NCBI GenBank assembly: GCA_018902385.1
Contig: JABSSW010000017.1
Coordinates: 496,001-560,000 of the forward strand
DNA: 64,000 nucleotides
Direction: 5' to 3'
Source of the DNA: Physcia stellaris
Taxonomy: Eukaryota; Ascomycota; Lecanoromycetes; Caliciales; Physciaceae
Part shown: piece after piece, positions 33,745 to 46,581 of the stretch
Layout of the letters: the number at the start of each line of letters is the position of its first letter
Position numbering within the stretch: position 1 is the stretch's first letter
Position numbers and translations under genes: made by a program
Notes under the pieces: generated by a model
What the model was told of the DNA's origin: nothing
The model's database searches: none
The model's input: the letters and a program-made list of their open reading frames with translations, nothing else

Positions 33745-36700
33745 GCTCGATTACTCACAATCCCAGGCCAATACAAAAATCGACTTCAGACATCAAGCCA
33801 TCACACACGAACAAAGCCGTCACGTCCTGACAAACATCAGGGAGCGCAAAAATTGCACTCGAGATATAATTTCTGATGATTTTTAAGTGGGAGTTTGTGG
33901 GGCTTTTCTGGATGTGATGTTTCCTGGTCTTTTCGTATAGGTGACGTTGGAGGCGGATTTGATGCAATCTCCGGGCATCTTACCGTGGTTTTGGGTCTCC
34001 CAAGTGGGAGGCTGGAGCATTCTGACGAAATAGATCGTGAAGCGATTACTGTCGATATTGTCCGACTTCGTGGTGTTGCAAAGGGGGTATGCGGAGCAGG
34101 CGGACCATGCAAAGCAATGATCTCCAGCTTCTCCACCACTTCGTATGCTGATATGGCTGTATCGGTCGAGAGGGGTGACTGGAGGGTGGAGCCTCGAAAC
34201 TATCGCAAAGCTGAGTCGCTGTTGAGGTTGAGAATGCTGGATAATGATATTTAATGAAAGCTGAGCCTTGTTGGCTTCAGTTCAATCAATTTAGAAATCA
34301 AAAACCACACACCGAGAGCCAAAAAAAAAAAAAATCATGAACAGGGACCGAAAAAAAAGAGAGAAAAATGAAAATTGAATCTTCGAATCCTCCCTCTCGC
34401 CTCTCGCCTCATCCCCTTCCCCTGTTCTTCTTCCTTCCTCCCCTACCCCTCACTTTCGTCCGAGAAAGTCGCCACAAGATCCATTGCTGAAGTCGGGGAA
34501 TCGCTGATCGACTCTTAAAGTCGGTATGCATAAGCTAGGCAGACTGGCGTTCGCAGAAAACCTATCACACACATCGAATACATGCACTTTATTTGCCCTC
34601 TAGTCACTAGTGACTTTTCATTCCCAACCCATCCAAACACGATTCTGTAAGGGGTTTACGTATCTTAATGATATATGCGCTCAAGGAGTCCGCGGTAGCT
34701 ATTCGTAAGCTGTTCGTGTCCTTGTGGCTTTACCTTGATTATGACGTATCACGTGATCTCGCTTGTGAAGCCCTAAAACGAACCCCCTGAAAAAGAAGAT
34801 AGAAGGATGCAAGAAAAACATTCCACTAGAATCATTGCTGAAATCGGATGTAGCTCTAATTCAAACAATGTAGCACTATACCTACTCATCCAGCAATTCC
34901 ATATCATGGAACCAAATGCCAAAATAGCTAACTGGCTGGTCGAACCAATCACAAGCCGCGCTGACCATGACTTGACGTTGAACATCAGGCGTCTGCTTCC
35001 AACGAACTTGGATTCTGAAACCTCAGAAAAGCCTAGCGCCGAGTGCTTTGGGTCTTAGTGCACCTGGACGGAAGCATTTCCCGACAGCTTGATATCAAAG
35101 TGTTGTGCTGGTAGGGCTGACCGAGGTTTTCGTGTTATAGGCTTATCCCCTGAGACAGCTGGGCGTACATGTAGAATGCCATCTTGTAAAGACTATTCTG
35201 TATGGAGCTTTGTTATTAGGTAGTTGTGATTATTTTGGATGAGTTGATATGCTTATTTGTCTATTGCAATTGCTGCAGGTTGGAATCAATGTAGAGTACA
35301 ATAACCTGACGAACAGACGAAGCGGACGTATAGTTCAATTTGTTGGACGGCAGGCTATTCATCAACTTATACTGGACATACCATGCCATCAATACCGATC
35401 CAGCGTCGTTCTCAATCCAAGGAACTGTTACGTTCACATCCATCAAGTTCGAGACTCTGGCTGTTCGAGCTTGTTTGTTTGCTTCGTCAGAAGTCGTCGT
35501 ACCTTGAGGTTCCTATCTTAGCTGCCAGTGTGTTAGTGCAGAACACCAGCTACGAGGCAATAGTAAATGTATTCTGGTAAGTCAGAACTAGCTGAAAATG
35601 CACTGTAAATTTCGTTGTCAGTATTCATTGTGGTGCAGCACCAGGTCTTTTTGTAGCAGCTCGGTTGACAAGCCGAGTAATGTTAGATTGGCCCTTCACT
35701 TCATTGTGATCGTCATTCCATCTTGCATTGCTTCTACATTGAAAGAAAATTTCCTCTCCTCTTCAGACTGAGCAGCTGAAATACCTTTTGCAAGGGATGT
35801 TTTCTCGAATCTTCGCTTGATTTCTTTTTTCGTAGGAAAGGACATGATACCCGCGAACCAGCTTAATCGAATTAGAAATGATTGGTCCGTACTTAGCCAA
35901 ACAAGTTGCATATTCGGGACTTTGAGGGTCATCGCCAGTCTGACTTTGCCTTGCTCATTGAGCCGGGAATGACGGGCTGGACGGCAGCTTCAGGTTCAAA
36001 GCCTTCAAGAGTAGAGAGATGAGATCGACCGTCGCTTCCGATGTCTGATATGAGGGTTTTCCCTGTCGCGGCAATCCTGCTCTACAGGAAACAATGCGCA
36101 TATGGCTCTGGTCGAGCTGAGACCTAAAACTTACCGCCCAATTAGCCTACAAACTGCTAAACAGACCTTCAATGTTTACATCAAGCTTGTCAACCTGTGA
36201 TTACTGCATTAATGAACACTCCCCATGTCATCTAGCTAGCATCGTTAAGAATCCTGAATCATCCAACTGCAACATCGACCAGTCTCGTTATTTGTCCTTG
36301 TTCTCTTTCAAAAGCGATATCAATACTCCGATAAGGCAGTTCCAAAGTCGATATGATGACCAAAAGCAAGAGTGCAGAGCTTTCAAGGCTTTAATTTAGC
36401 TGAAGATGTTGATGTATTTCCCTTTACTCCCAAGATCGCACAAAGTTGGGGAATAGTCAAGTATCTCAATACAGCCCTGTGCTCCGATCGGCTCATGTGA
36501 GCAGGGAACGCTGGGAGAAGCTCCGATGGACACTGAGGATCACGGAAACCCAGACGCCAACCGCGTCCTGACCATGTAGCGCGCTAGTGGTCGTAGTATT
36601 GCACGAAGCAAAGAATCGAGCCATTGTCATCTCATAAGGTGTGGCTTCCTCAATCGGTGTCGGCGTCTCGGACTGTGTGTGGTCAACTTTGCCGTCAAGG

Positions 36701-37021
36701 GCCATGGGATTAATTTCCTCGGGAAAGAGCTCCGCGTACGTTTGGCCGACCTGCGAGCCATAGGACCGGTCCCAGAGATTTACTTTTTGAGTCCAAATCA
36801 AGGTGTCATAACATCTAGTAAGTGAATAGGGTAGTAGAGTTTTGCAATATGAAAAGAAGATCATCACCCATGAGACGGAGCAAGTAGAAAGAGACCATCG
36901 ACGTGATGTAATGTAAGACAATGTAAATAAATTTTAAGCCTTTTGCAAGAGAGGTATCAATTTAACCAAATCCTTTCCAAAAGTCACCCTTTCCAGAACG
37001 CCCACGGATGCAGTGAAAACG
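33745..37021. other. 3.3-kb gene-poor stretch
   Basis: A homopolymer of about 14 A lies at 34321-34334, with a C/T-rich tract at about 34385-34455. Open frames at 34807-35058, 35249-35521 (plus), 35696-35932 and 36493-36921 (minus) are short and unrecognised; the last has a mildly protein-like end (SQVGQTYAELFPEEINPMAL). I see no transposon ends, tRNA or repeat. This is the longest span without a supported gene. Confidence 0.4.
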
Positions 37022-39212
37022 CTACGTGCTCCATATCCCAGCAAGACTCATACCCCTACTTTGAGCGAAAGTCCCAGCATAAGCTTCATAGCTTGCCTCA
37101 GCACTCGACGTGCTTGTTGAAGGCGAGATAAGTCCAGACGTTGTACCCTCAGAAGGCATCAAGGGACCCATCGCTCCGTTCTGGAAAGAGGCTATTGACT
37201 CAAGAAATGTCGGTGGTGCATCATCCATAGTTTCATCTTGTGCAGGGGAAGGTGTTGGTGTCAGCCGTGGCACTTGTGGTTGCAGCGCGTTGAGCTCTGA
37301 GGTCGATGGCTTTTGAGGCAAACATTGTAGTAAGTTTGACGATGAGTCCAATGAGTCAATGGCGAACTGTAGGAAGGGTGCGCTTTTACTGCTGACAGAC
37401 AAGGTCCATCTGAACTCCGAGAGACGTGTGCGGTAAAAGTCGGCTTCTTCTTCACATGGTGCAGTGGCGAGCAATAGACTACCAAATGTGCCAATCAGAG
37501 CGAAGTTGACCTTGGACGGGAAGTACCAGAACGAAGTGAGATGCTCCGGGCGTAGGCGATTGACGAAGTCCATGGCCGAGATGAGACGGGTTTTGGCGGC
37601 TGAACGGCAGACATGAGAGAGGTAAGTGTCATTGTTGGTAGATGAGAGGGATCGGATGATGCAGCGATGCAGAGTAATTTCAGTGGCGAAGTAAGCGAGG
37701 TGGAGATGTCCAGTAGAAGAGGGTTTTCCTGTCATATTCTCATCCATTTTCAGATTCCGAGGTAGCTGCGTGAACCATTCCTTGAGTTGAATTTGGACAG
37801 GCTTTGCACGCTCAAGTATCAGACGAGTTCCGTTCGGGCCGGCATCGTCGACTTCTTGCATAGACTTCAAAGTATAGAAGGTATCCAATACCATCGAAAG
37901 AATAGCCGTCAACGTAGTCATCTGCCTGAACAGCTCCCTACCGCGTATACTTTCTTCGTCCGCAGAACCAGCGCTGTGGTCATCTTCATCAAACGCAGGA
38001 ACAGCCCAGTGGTCCTTCGAAATGGACGAAGGTCGACCGTGAATTAGTGAACACCACTTATCTTGCATATATAAAGCCCATCCTAGACGTTTCCTCAGGG
38101 AACGCTCTTCAGTCGATATCGACCACGATGTACAGTCCAAATGAAGCCCCAACTCATAGGCCATGCCGATTAATTGCGCATTGAGCACCTTCGAATCGGC
38201 ATTTGGCCTTTGTATCAACAAAACACCCGTTTGAACAGCAGACAAGGTCGGCTTGAATAACGCATCGCCAAATAATCGAAATGCGATCTCTTCTAGTCGT
38301 TCTACGTCTTCTAGAGATAATCGCACGCTGCAAGCATTGGACGATGCAGCGAGCACATAAACGGCGGCAAGTAGTCCTGGATCAATCTCGGCAGTGAAAG
38401 GGTTCTGAAGTAATTGATCTTGCACGACAGGAAGCGTTCGGTTGAAAGACGTCTCGAAAACTTGCATTAAAACCGAACCTCGGCCTCGGACGATTTCTTC
38501 AATCTGGCGTAGGCTACCAATATCGATATTCAAATATGACGAAGCTTCTTCGTCCGGAATTAGAAAGGCGTTCCGATCGTCCGACTTCTGATAGCTGGCA
38601 CCTCGAGACATAATCCGCCCATCCTGTGCTAAATCAAACAGTATGGGCTCAAGTTCTGTTGTATATCCGATATGAGTTCCATGGTGCTGAGAGAGGCTGC
38701 TGGAACTTTCTGCTGGGGATCTTGAAAGGCTAGTTGAGGTTGTGGTGGGTTCAGTCAACTCGGTCTTGACAACGGGGTCGTTCAAAGCGCTTCCTTGACG
38801 GGATTCTGATATTGTCGATCTATTTAGAGATTTAGCTATATATCATAATCCACATGGATGATTAATGACGGGCTTACCTTCGCTTCGCTGGGTCATTCTC
38901 CTTGTTCTCGGTATCAACCTTTCTCTTCCGTGGTTGTGGATCCTCAAGATATGTACACTCTTGACCGTGCACGCCACACGCCGCACAGATCTTGCCAGGG
39001 CCTTCATTGGTAACGCATTTACTCTTACGTCGCCGACATGCATCGCATGGACGTTCACGACGGCCTCGAGGTATCTTTACATCCTTTCCAACCGTCGGTG
39101 TCTTCGTCTTCGAAGAAGCACTCGATAAGGAGCCGCGGTTGGATGGGGCAGCTGTGGTCAATGGAGCTGTTGCCGGTAGCAGCGGAGGCTGTGACACAGC
39201 AACAGCAGCCAT
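37022..39212 (-). CDS. Zn2Cys6 transcription factor, TamA/Dal81-like
   Basis: Two exons, 39212-38878 and 38819-37022, around a 58-bp intron; 710 residues. The zinc cluster CDACRRRKSKCV-x(n)-ICAACGVHGQEC lies near residues 65-95 and is followed by YLEDPQPRKRK, a form shared with the Dal81/TamA group. The central fungal-specific (Fungal_trans) domain spans about residues 200-480, including LAAVYVLAASSNACS, QTGVLLIQRPNADSK and AYELGLHLDCTSW. The Ser/Pro-rich C-terminus ends in MSLAGIWST. TamA and Dal81 are co-activators of nitrogen-source genes (GABA, urea, allantoin, amino acids), working with pathway-specific factors. The frame continues upstream to about 39485 but without an ATG, so I start at 39212. 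The zinc-cluster class is certain; the subfamily is likely. Confidence 0.85.
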
Positions 39213-41638
39213 ACTGTCTTGTTGCTCTGGTCGTCCAAGGAGAAGTGATTTCAGTCGACCAAGTAGCAGAGGTTGCTGGGGTAGATTGCAATAACCGCGA
39301 GCTGCTGCACAGGAGTCAACATCAAAGGATTTCCAAGGGGTTTGGAAAGCGAATGCTTCAGAAGTTCGCTTACCGATGAAACCAGATAAGGGAACTTCGG
39401 AAGAATACCGAGTACTGGGTTTCTTTAGATCGAGCTCAGTACGCCAATTCTGCTCAGATCTTGAAGGTGCGGACCCAGGGTACAATTCAAGGATCTGACG
39501 ATCCGGCTAGCGATCGCAGAAGAAGCAAGCAACCGAATGGCCTTGAGGTCATTGAATTGCCCGAAACGTTGGGAGCTGACTCAACGATGTGCGATTCGGA
39601 TGATTTGATATCGCGGTCAAGGAGCCAAGCCAGGTATCCAACAGGGCACGCGTATGATGAAGCCAGTCTCGCTCAAGCTGGTAAAAGCCATGTGCAACGG
39701 CGTCGCATTGGCAGAGGTAGGAAGCAGCTGAGATGAAGATAGTGACGAGGCGGAATTTGAGGTTGCGTGCATGGTTTCCATATTTGCTTGTGCTGGATCA
39801 TTGATGGGTTTCCAAGACGTAACTTTTTGCTCGATGTTTGTCACCTCGCGTGCAGCAGCAGGGGGAGAGAGATGCCTTTGAGATCCACCCGATCTGATAG
39901 GGTACCAGAGCCGGATCATCGCTTCACATGGCAGATAAGGCTCAAGTGGGCGTTAGTAACTCCAGATAAGAAGTCTACATTTGATTCGAAAGAGAGCAAC
40001 GTCTTATGTAAAATAGTCCGTAAGCCAAGCTCTTCCGCACGCGGGTTTCTACCTAGCCGAGCTACTACTAGGTAGCTCCGTCTGCACTTTCAACGTAACC
40101 CGAACCTGTCCGTTTCAAGAAGCATGGGAGCAAACCGCTCTTTGTAATCATGGGTAGGAAGATGGAGTATCACATCAAGACCTCTTCACCGCTACGGAAC
40201 TCACTCCGTAGCTAGGTACGAACCGACTGTTGGAGAGCACCATGAGCTTCAAAGAATACATAGATACCCGAATTACCTAGGTACCTTAGTCATCTGTATT
40301 ATGTACAGCCGATCAAAGTCGGGACATCCCACGGGCGTCGAGCATTGGATATATGTACCTCGGCACCCGAGTCTGATGTTTGTTTCTTTCGGACGCTCTC
40401 GAACCTTTCTTTCCTGCTTCATTATGCACGTTATATCACAGTGGCTGTGTCGGATACTGCCTTGACTGCCGCGGACAGCTTTCCCCGCTTCCGCTTGACG
40501 ATCTGGGGATTCGTGGACTATGTGTGATCATGTGACCTTTGTCTATTTCCTACCTAGCCCTAGCTCACGGGGACACGGAGGGGTCCAATGCATTCTCAGA
40601 GGTTTGTAATCGGGGTGTATTACTTTACGAGCTCGGATTTGCGGTAGGGGTGCATTGTTCGCGTTCATAGCAAGCGCTTATTGGATGAACATCAAAGGCA
40701 TCCAGCCATGCAATCTTAAGTTCAGGAAATCATCTGCGTTGATCAACGAGGTATGATTCGGAGGTATAATGTGAAGTCCGTGCTACCACAATCCATCACC
40801 GTATCAGTCATTGAGTATCGATCGGCTCCTCTCAGTCTCTATATCCCTTCCTCAATCTCATCCTGTCTCTCAGTCTCATCCTCCGTCATTCTCCTCCTTC
40901 ACTTTTTCCTCTCTGCCATCGAATTTCACCCCCTCCAAACGCCCCACCGTCCTCACCTGTCCTCCGGTTTCAAGACCCTCTCTTCTCATCTTTTAATCCC
41001 ACCAAAACCTCCAATCCAACTTCCTCCTCACCTTTCCCACTCCATTTCACCTCCGGAAGACCAATGCAGAACCCCTCCCCACTTCCCCACGGATCATCTA
41101 CCTGTGGCCTCACCCTCTCAAACCTCCTCACCCCCTCTCCAGGAGAGGGGCGCAGTGATGGGGAGGATGAGGTTGAGATTTGCTAGATAGGGAGTGGAGG
41201 GACGAGGGATCGAGGAAGGGGAGAAGGTGGTGGGAACTGAGGAACTGGATATTCTTCCCCTTCTCCACGGAAAAAAGAAGCCCGCAGCTCAATAAGACCC
41301 TGAGCGGCATGCCTGTCTATGAAGGGATGGGCCATCGCGAATGCCATAACGAAGCCGCCTCTACGAAAGTGAATTGGGCGAGGCCGACAAGGTGAGATTG
41401 ACCGACACGGCCTGACTCCATGAAGGGGCTTATGCCGGGTAAGAGTATCTCGAGGTGCATCTCTTGCATCGGCAGTGACGTCCATGGAGGTCTTCGTAGT
41501 TGTATTTCGCTTGAGAGGTCAGATCGTGCACTACCTACCAGTGAATCTCTAGATCAGCATTCCGCGCTCACAGGTAGACTTTTAACTCAGAGGGTGTAAC
41601 AATTCCCTCAAGTAAAGAGACATTGAAAGAGGGGGGTT
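39213..41638. other. 2.4-kb spacer upstream of the TamA-like gene
   Basis: Contains repeated CTAGGTA/TACCTAG words at 40050-40290, a perfect 8-bp-stem hairpin at 40191-40212 (GCTACGGA / TCCGTAGC), and a pyrimidine-to-purine switch near 41.1 kb listed separately. Open frames 40753-41190 (plus) and 41183-41485 (minus) are products of the biased composition. No gene is supported. Confidence 0.45.
40830..41280. repeat. polypyrimidine tract switching to polypurine at a palindrome
   Basis: The plus strand is strongly C/T-rich from about 40830 to 41139, then G/A-rich to about 41280. The switch falls on a near-perfect palindrome (CCCCTCTCC, A, GGAGAGGGG; 41131-41149) that extends weakly outward to about 41113-41171. 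Pyrimidine tracts often mark fungal promoters, but no gene follows on the plus strand. Confidence 0.6.
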
Positions 41639-41911
41639 TTAATTTGAAGCACTTACGATCTGTTCGTCAATACCTCTGAAAGGGCCTGTAATGGCTTGGG
41701 TGCCAAGTTGAGTGGCTGTCAGGATAACGGCGATATTGCCCTTCGAGAGTAGAACAAGCTCAAGAGTTTCCGAAGGTTGACGCGTATCACATCGAAAAGG
41801 TCCTCTTTGCCGGCCATTGGTGGATGGGAAGAAGAAGATCTTGACTTTGTAAACTATGGGGACTGCGTCATCGCTGGGAGAGAGGAAGTATGGGGATGTC
41901 TCGGATTTCAT
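41639..41911 (-). CDS. possible exon of an unknown protein
   Basis: An ATG-started minus frame (MKSETSPYFLSPSDDAVPIV) runs with balanced composition and blocks such as LVLLSKGNIAVILTATQLG to a good donor-like GTAAGT just before its stop. That suggests a first exon continuing to the left, but I could not find a convincing second exon before about 41.2 kb. No family is recognised. It may be a real small gene or chance. Confidence 0.25.
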   Translation of the reverse strand: MKSETSPYFLSPSDDAVPIVYKVKIFFFPSTNGRQRGPFRCDTRQPSETLELVLLSKGNIAVILTATQLGTQAITGPFRGIDEQIVSASN

Positions 41912-42483
41912 GGCCGCTTGCTGGTCGATAAAGGCTTATCAACCTGTGGACATTGCGACAGCCTGCGCTGTTGACTCTGCTATCCTATGGGGGCAAAGTT
42001 TGGAGACTGGGGTTGCTTCTCAAGGAAATGGATTAAGGTAAGCAGAAGCCTGCGTGAGTTAGTTCCAGTTGTATAAGAAAGTGGCATGTTCGCTTCGAGG
42101 CTCTGACTCTCTTGATGGAAATGACTTGGTGCAAGGAGATGATATGATTGAACAATATGACTCGATGGGAGGAGAAGTTGATATGAAGGTTTTGCCACAG
42201 CTTAACATTGCTTCGATTCCTTCGCAACCCAATCATTCCCAAATCCAAGCAAGCTACAGTCATCAGTCATGGATTAGACACGATGGAATATTAGAACGAA
42301 AACACATCATGACGTACTCAAATACTTCAAGGAAATATGTACATTAGAAAGGTACACTACTCCCAAAGTGCAATTAGTGTAGCTATGAGACCTTGGTAGT
42401 GTATATACAGTAGAAGAAGCAAACGTTGTTTGGTCATGTTATGTATATGGGGGCAAACCTGGGTCAATGATTTTTGTAACCCT
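41912..42483. other. spacer downstream of the hexose transporter
   Basis: Short unrecognised frames; probably the transporter 3' UTR at the right side. Confidence 0.4.
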
Positions 42484-44165
42484 TCAAACCTCGAGCTTCT
42501 CTTTGTATTCCGCTGAATCATCGATGTGTCCAACAGACCGCTTACGTTGAGCACCAGCCTCCATATCAGCCAAAGATTGCGAGCGAGCATTGACACCAAG
42601 GTCTTGTACCTCGGCAAAGGAAACGGTTGGGACGAAACCTTTTGATTTCCATGCCTTGCTGGTCTTGGCATACAATTCGTCGACCTGCTCCAGTGAGAGA
42701 CCTTTTGTTTCGTAGATGAGGCCCCATACGAAAAAGGCGCAGATAAGACAGAATCCTCCCCAAATGAAGAACACCTTTGACTGGAGGTTTGCATTGCCCG
42801 GCCCGTCGTTCACCATGTAAGGCGTCGCATAAGCAATGGCCCAGTTGAGTAGCCAATTGGACGCAGTCGTCATTGAAAGACACTTAGCACGTGCCTTGAG
42901 TGGAAACAACTCGCCCGTTACAACCCAGGCCACTGGTCCCCAACTCGATGCGAAGAAGTAAATGTAAATGCAGACGAAAGCGATCAGCACCTTGTTGGCG
43001 ACCTGTGAGCTCGGATCGGCTGTGCCGACAATGGCAACAATATACTGGCATACAAACATGCCTACTGCACCGAAAAGCAGGAGTGGACGACGTCCCCATT
43101 TCTCGACAAGATATAGCCCCGGGAATGTCGAGCACACGTTGACCACATTGGTAATCACGGAGACGATGAAGGAGTTACTGATTCCGGAATTGGTGAAGAA
43201 AGATGTTCCGTAGTAGAAAATGAAGTTGACTCCAGTCAATTGTTGAAGGCTCTGCAATAAGCAGCCAGTGGCTAGACGCTTACCAAGGGTGCCTTTGAAG
43301 CAGTCAATGTACGTCGCTTTGCCTATGCTCATTTCGTATTCATGGTTGGCTTGAATTTCCGACAGTTCCTCGACCAAAGCCGGATGGTCAATATCAAGTC
43401 TCCTCAGTCTTGACAATGCCTTGGCGGCCTTGTCATTCTGCCCACGCTTAATGTGGTATCTAGGCGTTTCGGGAAGTATGAGCATTCCAACGATCAGGAT
43501 GATACCCCAAGCAAATTGGACTGCAATTGGGATGCGATAAGATCCTGTGTCGTCCCGATCTTTGGTGGCATTGTCGACAATGGATGCGATGAGCAGACCT
43601 ATCGTGATGGCAAGTTGGTAACAGCCCACGATGGCTCCACGGATCCATTTTGGAGCGGTTTCAGACTGGTACAATGGTATTATCGCAGAAATCAGCCCAA
43701 CCCCGAAGCCAGCAAAGAACCGGCCGGCAACGAAAAGAGGAATAGCGGTAGCGGCAGTTTGCAGGATGACACCGACCATAAAGACAAGGGTGGACAAGAT
43801 CATTCCGATCCTGCGACCAGTAAGATCTGCCATTGGGGCTGCGGACAAGGAGCCAAAGAAGGTTCCCGCGGAAAGGAGGGATACAATTTCTGAGGACTGG
43901 CTGGCAGAGACATCCAACATCTGATCCTTCCTGTTAATGTATCCCGTTGAGAACGTTTTTCGCCAGTATGGCATAGCCAGAATACCACCGATTGTTCCAG
44001 TATCGTATCTGGATAGAGGTTTAGCAATAGCTACAACTAACACAGTTCGAATCTCAACTTGGCTCACCCAAAGAGAACTCCGCCGAAGGCTACAAAAAGA
44101 CCAACGATGATGGCAGGCGCAGCGGAGCCCGCCACATGCTCGGGCTTCTTGATCATGATCCCCAT
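42484..44165 (-). CDS. MFS sugar (hexose) transporter
   Basis: Two exons, 44165-44068 and 44008-42484, with a 59-bp intron; 540 residues, normal for the sugar porter family. Twelve membrane helices are evident. Family signatures include YDTGTIGGILAMPYW in TM1, ADLTGRRIGM, the PETPRYHIKRGQ sugar-transporter motif, QQLTGVNFIFYYGTSFF in TM7, EKWGRRPLLLFG and PVAWVVTGELFPLKARA. This pattern is typical of fungal glucose/hexose uptake proteins of the plasma membrane; affinity and exact sugar cannot be told. A more upstream TTG-opened frame exists, but MGIMIKKPEH at 44165 is the natural start. Confidence 0.92.
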
Positions 44166-45572
44166 GATGGGCGGTGTATGAGTCGCAAAAGAACGAGGAG
44201 AAAGTTGAGGGTGAGAAGGAGGGCCCTTCTGTGAGAATATGCAGACAATGAGGGCAGGGATGGAATGCAAGGTGAAGCACAAGGGAACTGAGCTTTCATA
44301 TACATCCCGTGCTCCAAGACTCCAGATCGAAGATCCACAGCTCTAATAGAGGGAAATGCGGAGACTCCATATTCTACGTCGCTTTTGAGCCTAGTCGTCT
44401 CCCAGATCTCCCTCGGGTCAGTAATCCAGAGCTCTGGATACTTTAGCCCAAGCCGCTAGCATCTCGACATTATTGTCCGTAGGTCAGAGATAGGACGAGA
44501 GGGTTACACTAAAGTACGGCAGCGTCATGGCATATGACCTGCAGAGCCGAAGCTATATCCAATCAATATGGAGCTCCTCAGTGTCCATGCACTTCAACAG
44601 CGTTACGTGTCGGTGGCTACGTCAGAGTCAGACAGCAAATCCTTGAATGCTACACAATTAGCGAATCTACCTCTCAGCTATCGGGACGAATCCGTGTAAT
44701 CCATTGGAAAATAGTCGCTCATGTGCTTACGACCGACCTTGATGAAGAGTCCAGGCCGCCGAATTGGGAAATTCGCTCAACGAAGGCTAGCCATGCTGCT
44801 GGAAGTCTTAAAAGAAAATTGGTTAGGATCGGTGTCTGGAATGCGGGGATAGCGGCGGCATCTCTGACCGATGGTGAACTACTTGAGTAGTCACGGTCAA
44901 ATGCCTGCAAGAAGCTTAGTGCACTCAATAGCAGTAGACGCAGAAGTCAACGGGCACAACGTAACGATGAAGTCACGAGAGTAACGGAGGCTCAAACCTC
45001 GTGTCCGGGGAACTTCCGCACCGACTATCATGAAGTGGAAATCGGTTCTATCAGCGTTGCTCTTTGGAGCCATATGATGGTAATTCCATGGGCTCAAGAA
45101 ACAATTCGATCGAGACTCGGCCTTTCCACGGGCCTTTCTTGAAGGAAGACCACCCTGTTAGGAAGAGGTACTCGTACCTAGCATCGTATAGTGCGTAAGG
45201 TACATTAACCTCGCTAATTGTTGTCGCAGGGCTGCAAGCGTTCAAGAACGGTCAAGCCACCAAGTGAAGTGGTGCCGAAAAAGAGCCGCCGCCGAGGCAA
45301 CAAATGGCAGAAGAGCGCAACCCGCTCACCGTTTCTTGGCTACAGTGGGCGACAATCTCACTCAAACGCATTGTTCCCGACATCGGACGTGGAGCTCTTT
45401 GGATGTCGATGGTGAAGGATGTCTGCAGATACGGTCATATTGTGAGAACAGGCGCCAGCGATGGCATCGAACGAGCCTCTCCATAGTCTTAAGGCTGTTG
45501 AATCCGCGTGCACTCCTCATCTTGAAGTATCCTCCCCGCAGCCCAAAGTACGCCGGTCAACTCTAATCGACA
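44166..45572. other. 1.4-kb spacer between divergent genes
   Basis: Holds promoters of the hexose transporter (left) and the methyltransferase (right). The open frame at 44534-44890 is unrecognised and has no splice partner. Confidence 0.4.
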
Positions 45573-46403
45573 ATGGCATCCCAACCACGCAAAGACTACT
45601 GGACTCATGAAGCATACTCCGCCTCGGCATCGTTCGTGCCGGAGCTGGCAACAAAAGTCATCAGCTGGCTCAATCCCCAACCTGAAGATATTATCCTCGA
45701 CCTTGGCTGCGGCGATGGCCCGCTCACAGCAAAGATCAAAGAACGTTGCGCCTCCGTCGCTGGCTTCGACTCGTCCCCCAACTTGATCGAGTCCGCGCGG
45801 AAGAACTACGGCTCAGTCTCGAATCTGGCTTGGTTCGTGCAAGATTGCCGGTATTTGGAAGAATGTCGAGCTGTCAAAGAGGGCGCATACACCAAAGTCT
45901 TTTCCAATGCAGCTTTGCATTGGATTCTCCGAGACGCCTCTACGAGAGTATCCGTCTTTCGTGGGGCGTTTCGAGCTTTGAGACCTGGTGGTGAGCTCGT
46001 CTTCGAGATGGGTGGAGCGGGTAATGTTGCTGAAGTTCACGCTGCATTGTTGGCAGCTGTCGTGCACCAGGGTGTTAGCATCGAGAAGGCGCGCGAGGCA
46101 AGTCCTTGGTTCTTCCCGTCGGAGGAGCAGATGAAGAAGATACTTGAAGAGGTCGGGTTCATTGTGGAGAAGTCCGAGCTAGAATACAGGCCTACGAGAT
46201 TAACAACGGAGAAAGATGGAGGCATTGAAGGCTGGACTCGCTTGATGGGAGCACAGATCCTTGAAGTACTGCCTTCGTCGGAAGAGCAAGAGGCTGCGGT
46301 GAGGGAAGTGTGCGATGTTCTGAAGACAATCCTTACGCATGAGGAAGATGGAAGCATGTGGCTTGGATACGTCAGACTAAGAGTCCATGCAAGGAAACCT
46401 TAG
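45573..46403 (+). CDS. class I SAM-dependent methyltransferase
   Basis: Single exon, 276 residues. The SAM-binding motif I is ILDLGCGDGPLT (about residues 41-52), with VAGFDSSPNLIESARKNY as motif II and ALRPGGELVFEMGG as post-motif III. Overall layout, with an N-terminal WTHEAYSASASFVPEL helix and a FSNAALHWI segment, resembles trans-aconitate methyltransferase-like enzymes. The substrate is probably a small acid or metabolite but is not shown. There is no signal peptide, so it is probably cytosolic. It converges with the ValRS gene, 178 bp between stops. Confidence 0.88.
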   Translation: MASQPRKDYWTHEAYSASASFVPELATKVISWLNPQPEDIILDLGCGDGPLTAKIKERCASVAGFDSSPNLIESARKNYGSVSNLAWFVQDCRYLEECRAVKEGAYTKVFSNAALHWILRDASTRVSVFRGAFRALRPGGELVFEMGGAGNVAEVHAALLAAVVHQGVSIEKAREASPWFFPSEEQMKKILEEVGFIVEKSELEYRPTRLTTEKDGGIEGWTRLMGAQILEVLPSSEEQEAAVREVCDVLKTILTHEEDGSMWLGYVRLRVHARKP

Positions 46404-46581
46404 AAGGCATTTTCCGTGAATCATGAAGTAAACGTGCAATGTCCTTCTCTTTTTCGATGCCATGAACAATGCGAGAGAATTTCTGATAGTTGGTATCGGT
46501 AGTAGTACAGCTCATGCTTGAGCTTGTAGCTTCCGAACTATGCGTAGCAAGATCTCTCAACCTTTGGCATTGTTGTCGGAT

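Noticed and set aside
40753-41190. 145-residue Pro/Ser-rich plus-strand frame
   Set aside because: Product of the polypyrimidine tract; no stop codons arise in C/T-only sequence.
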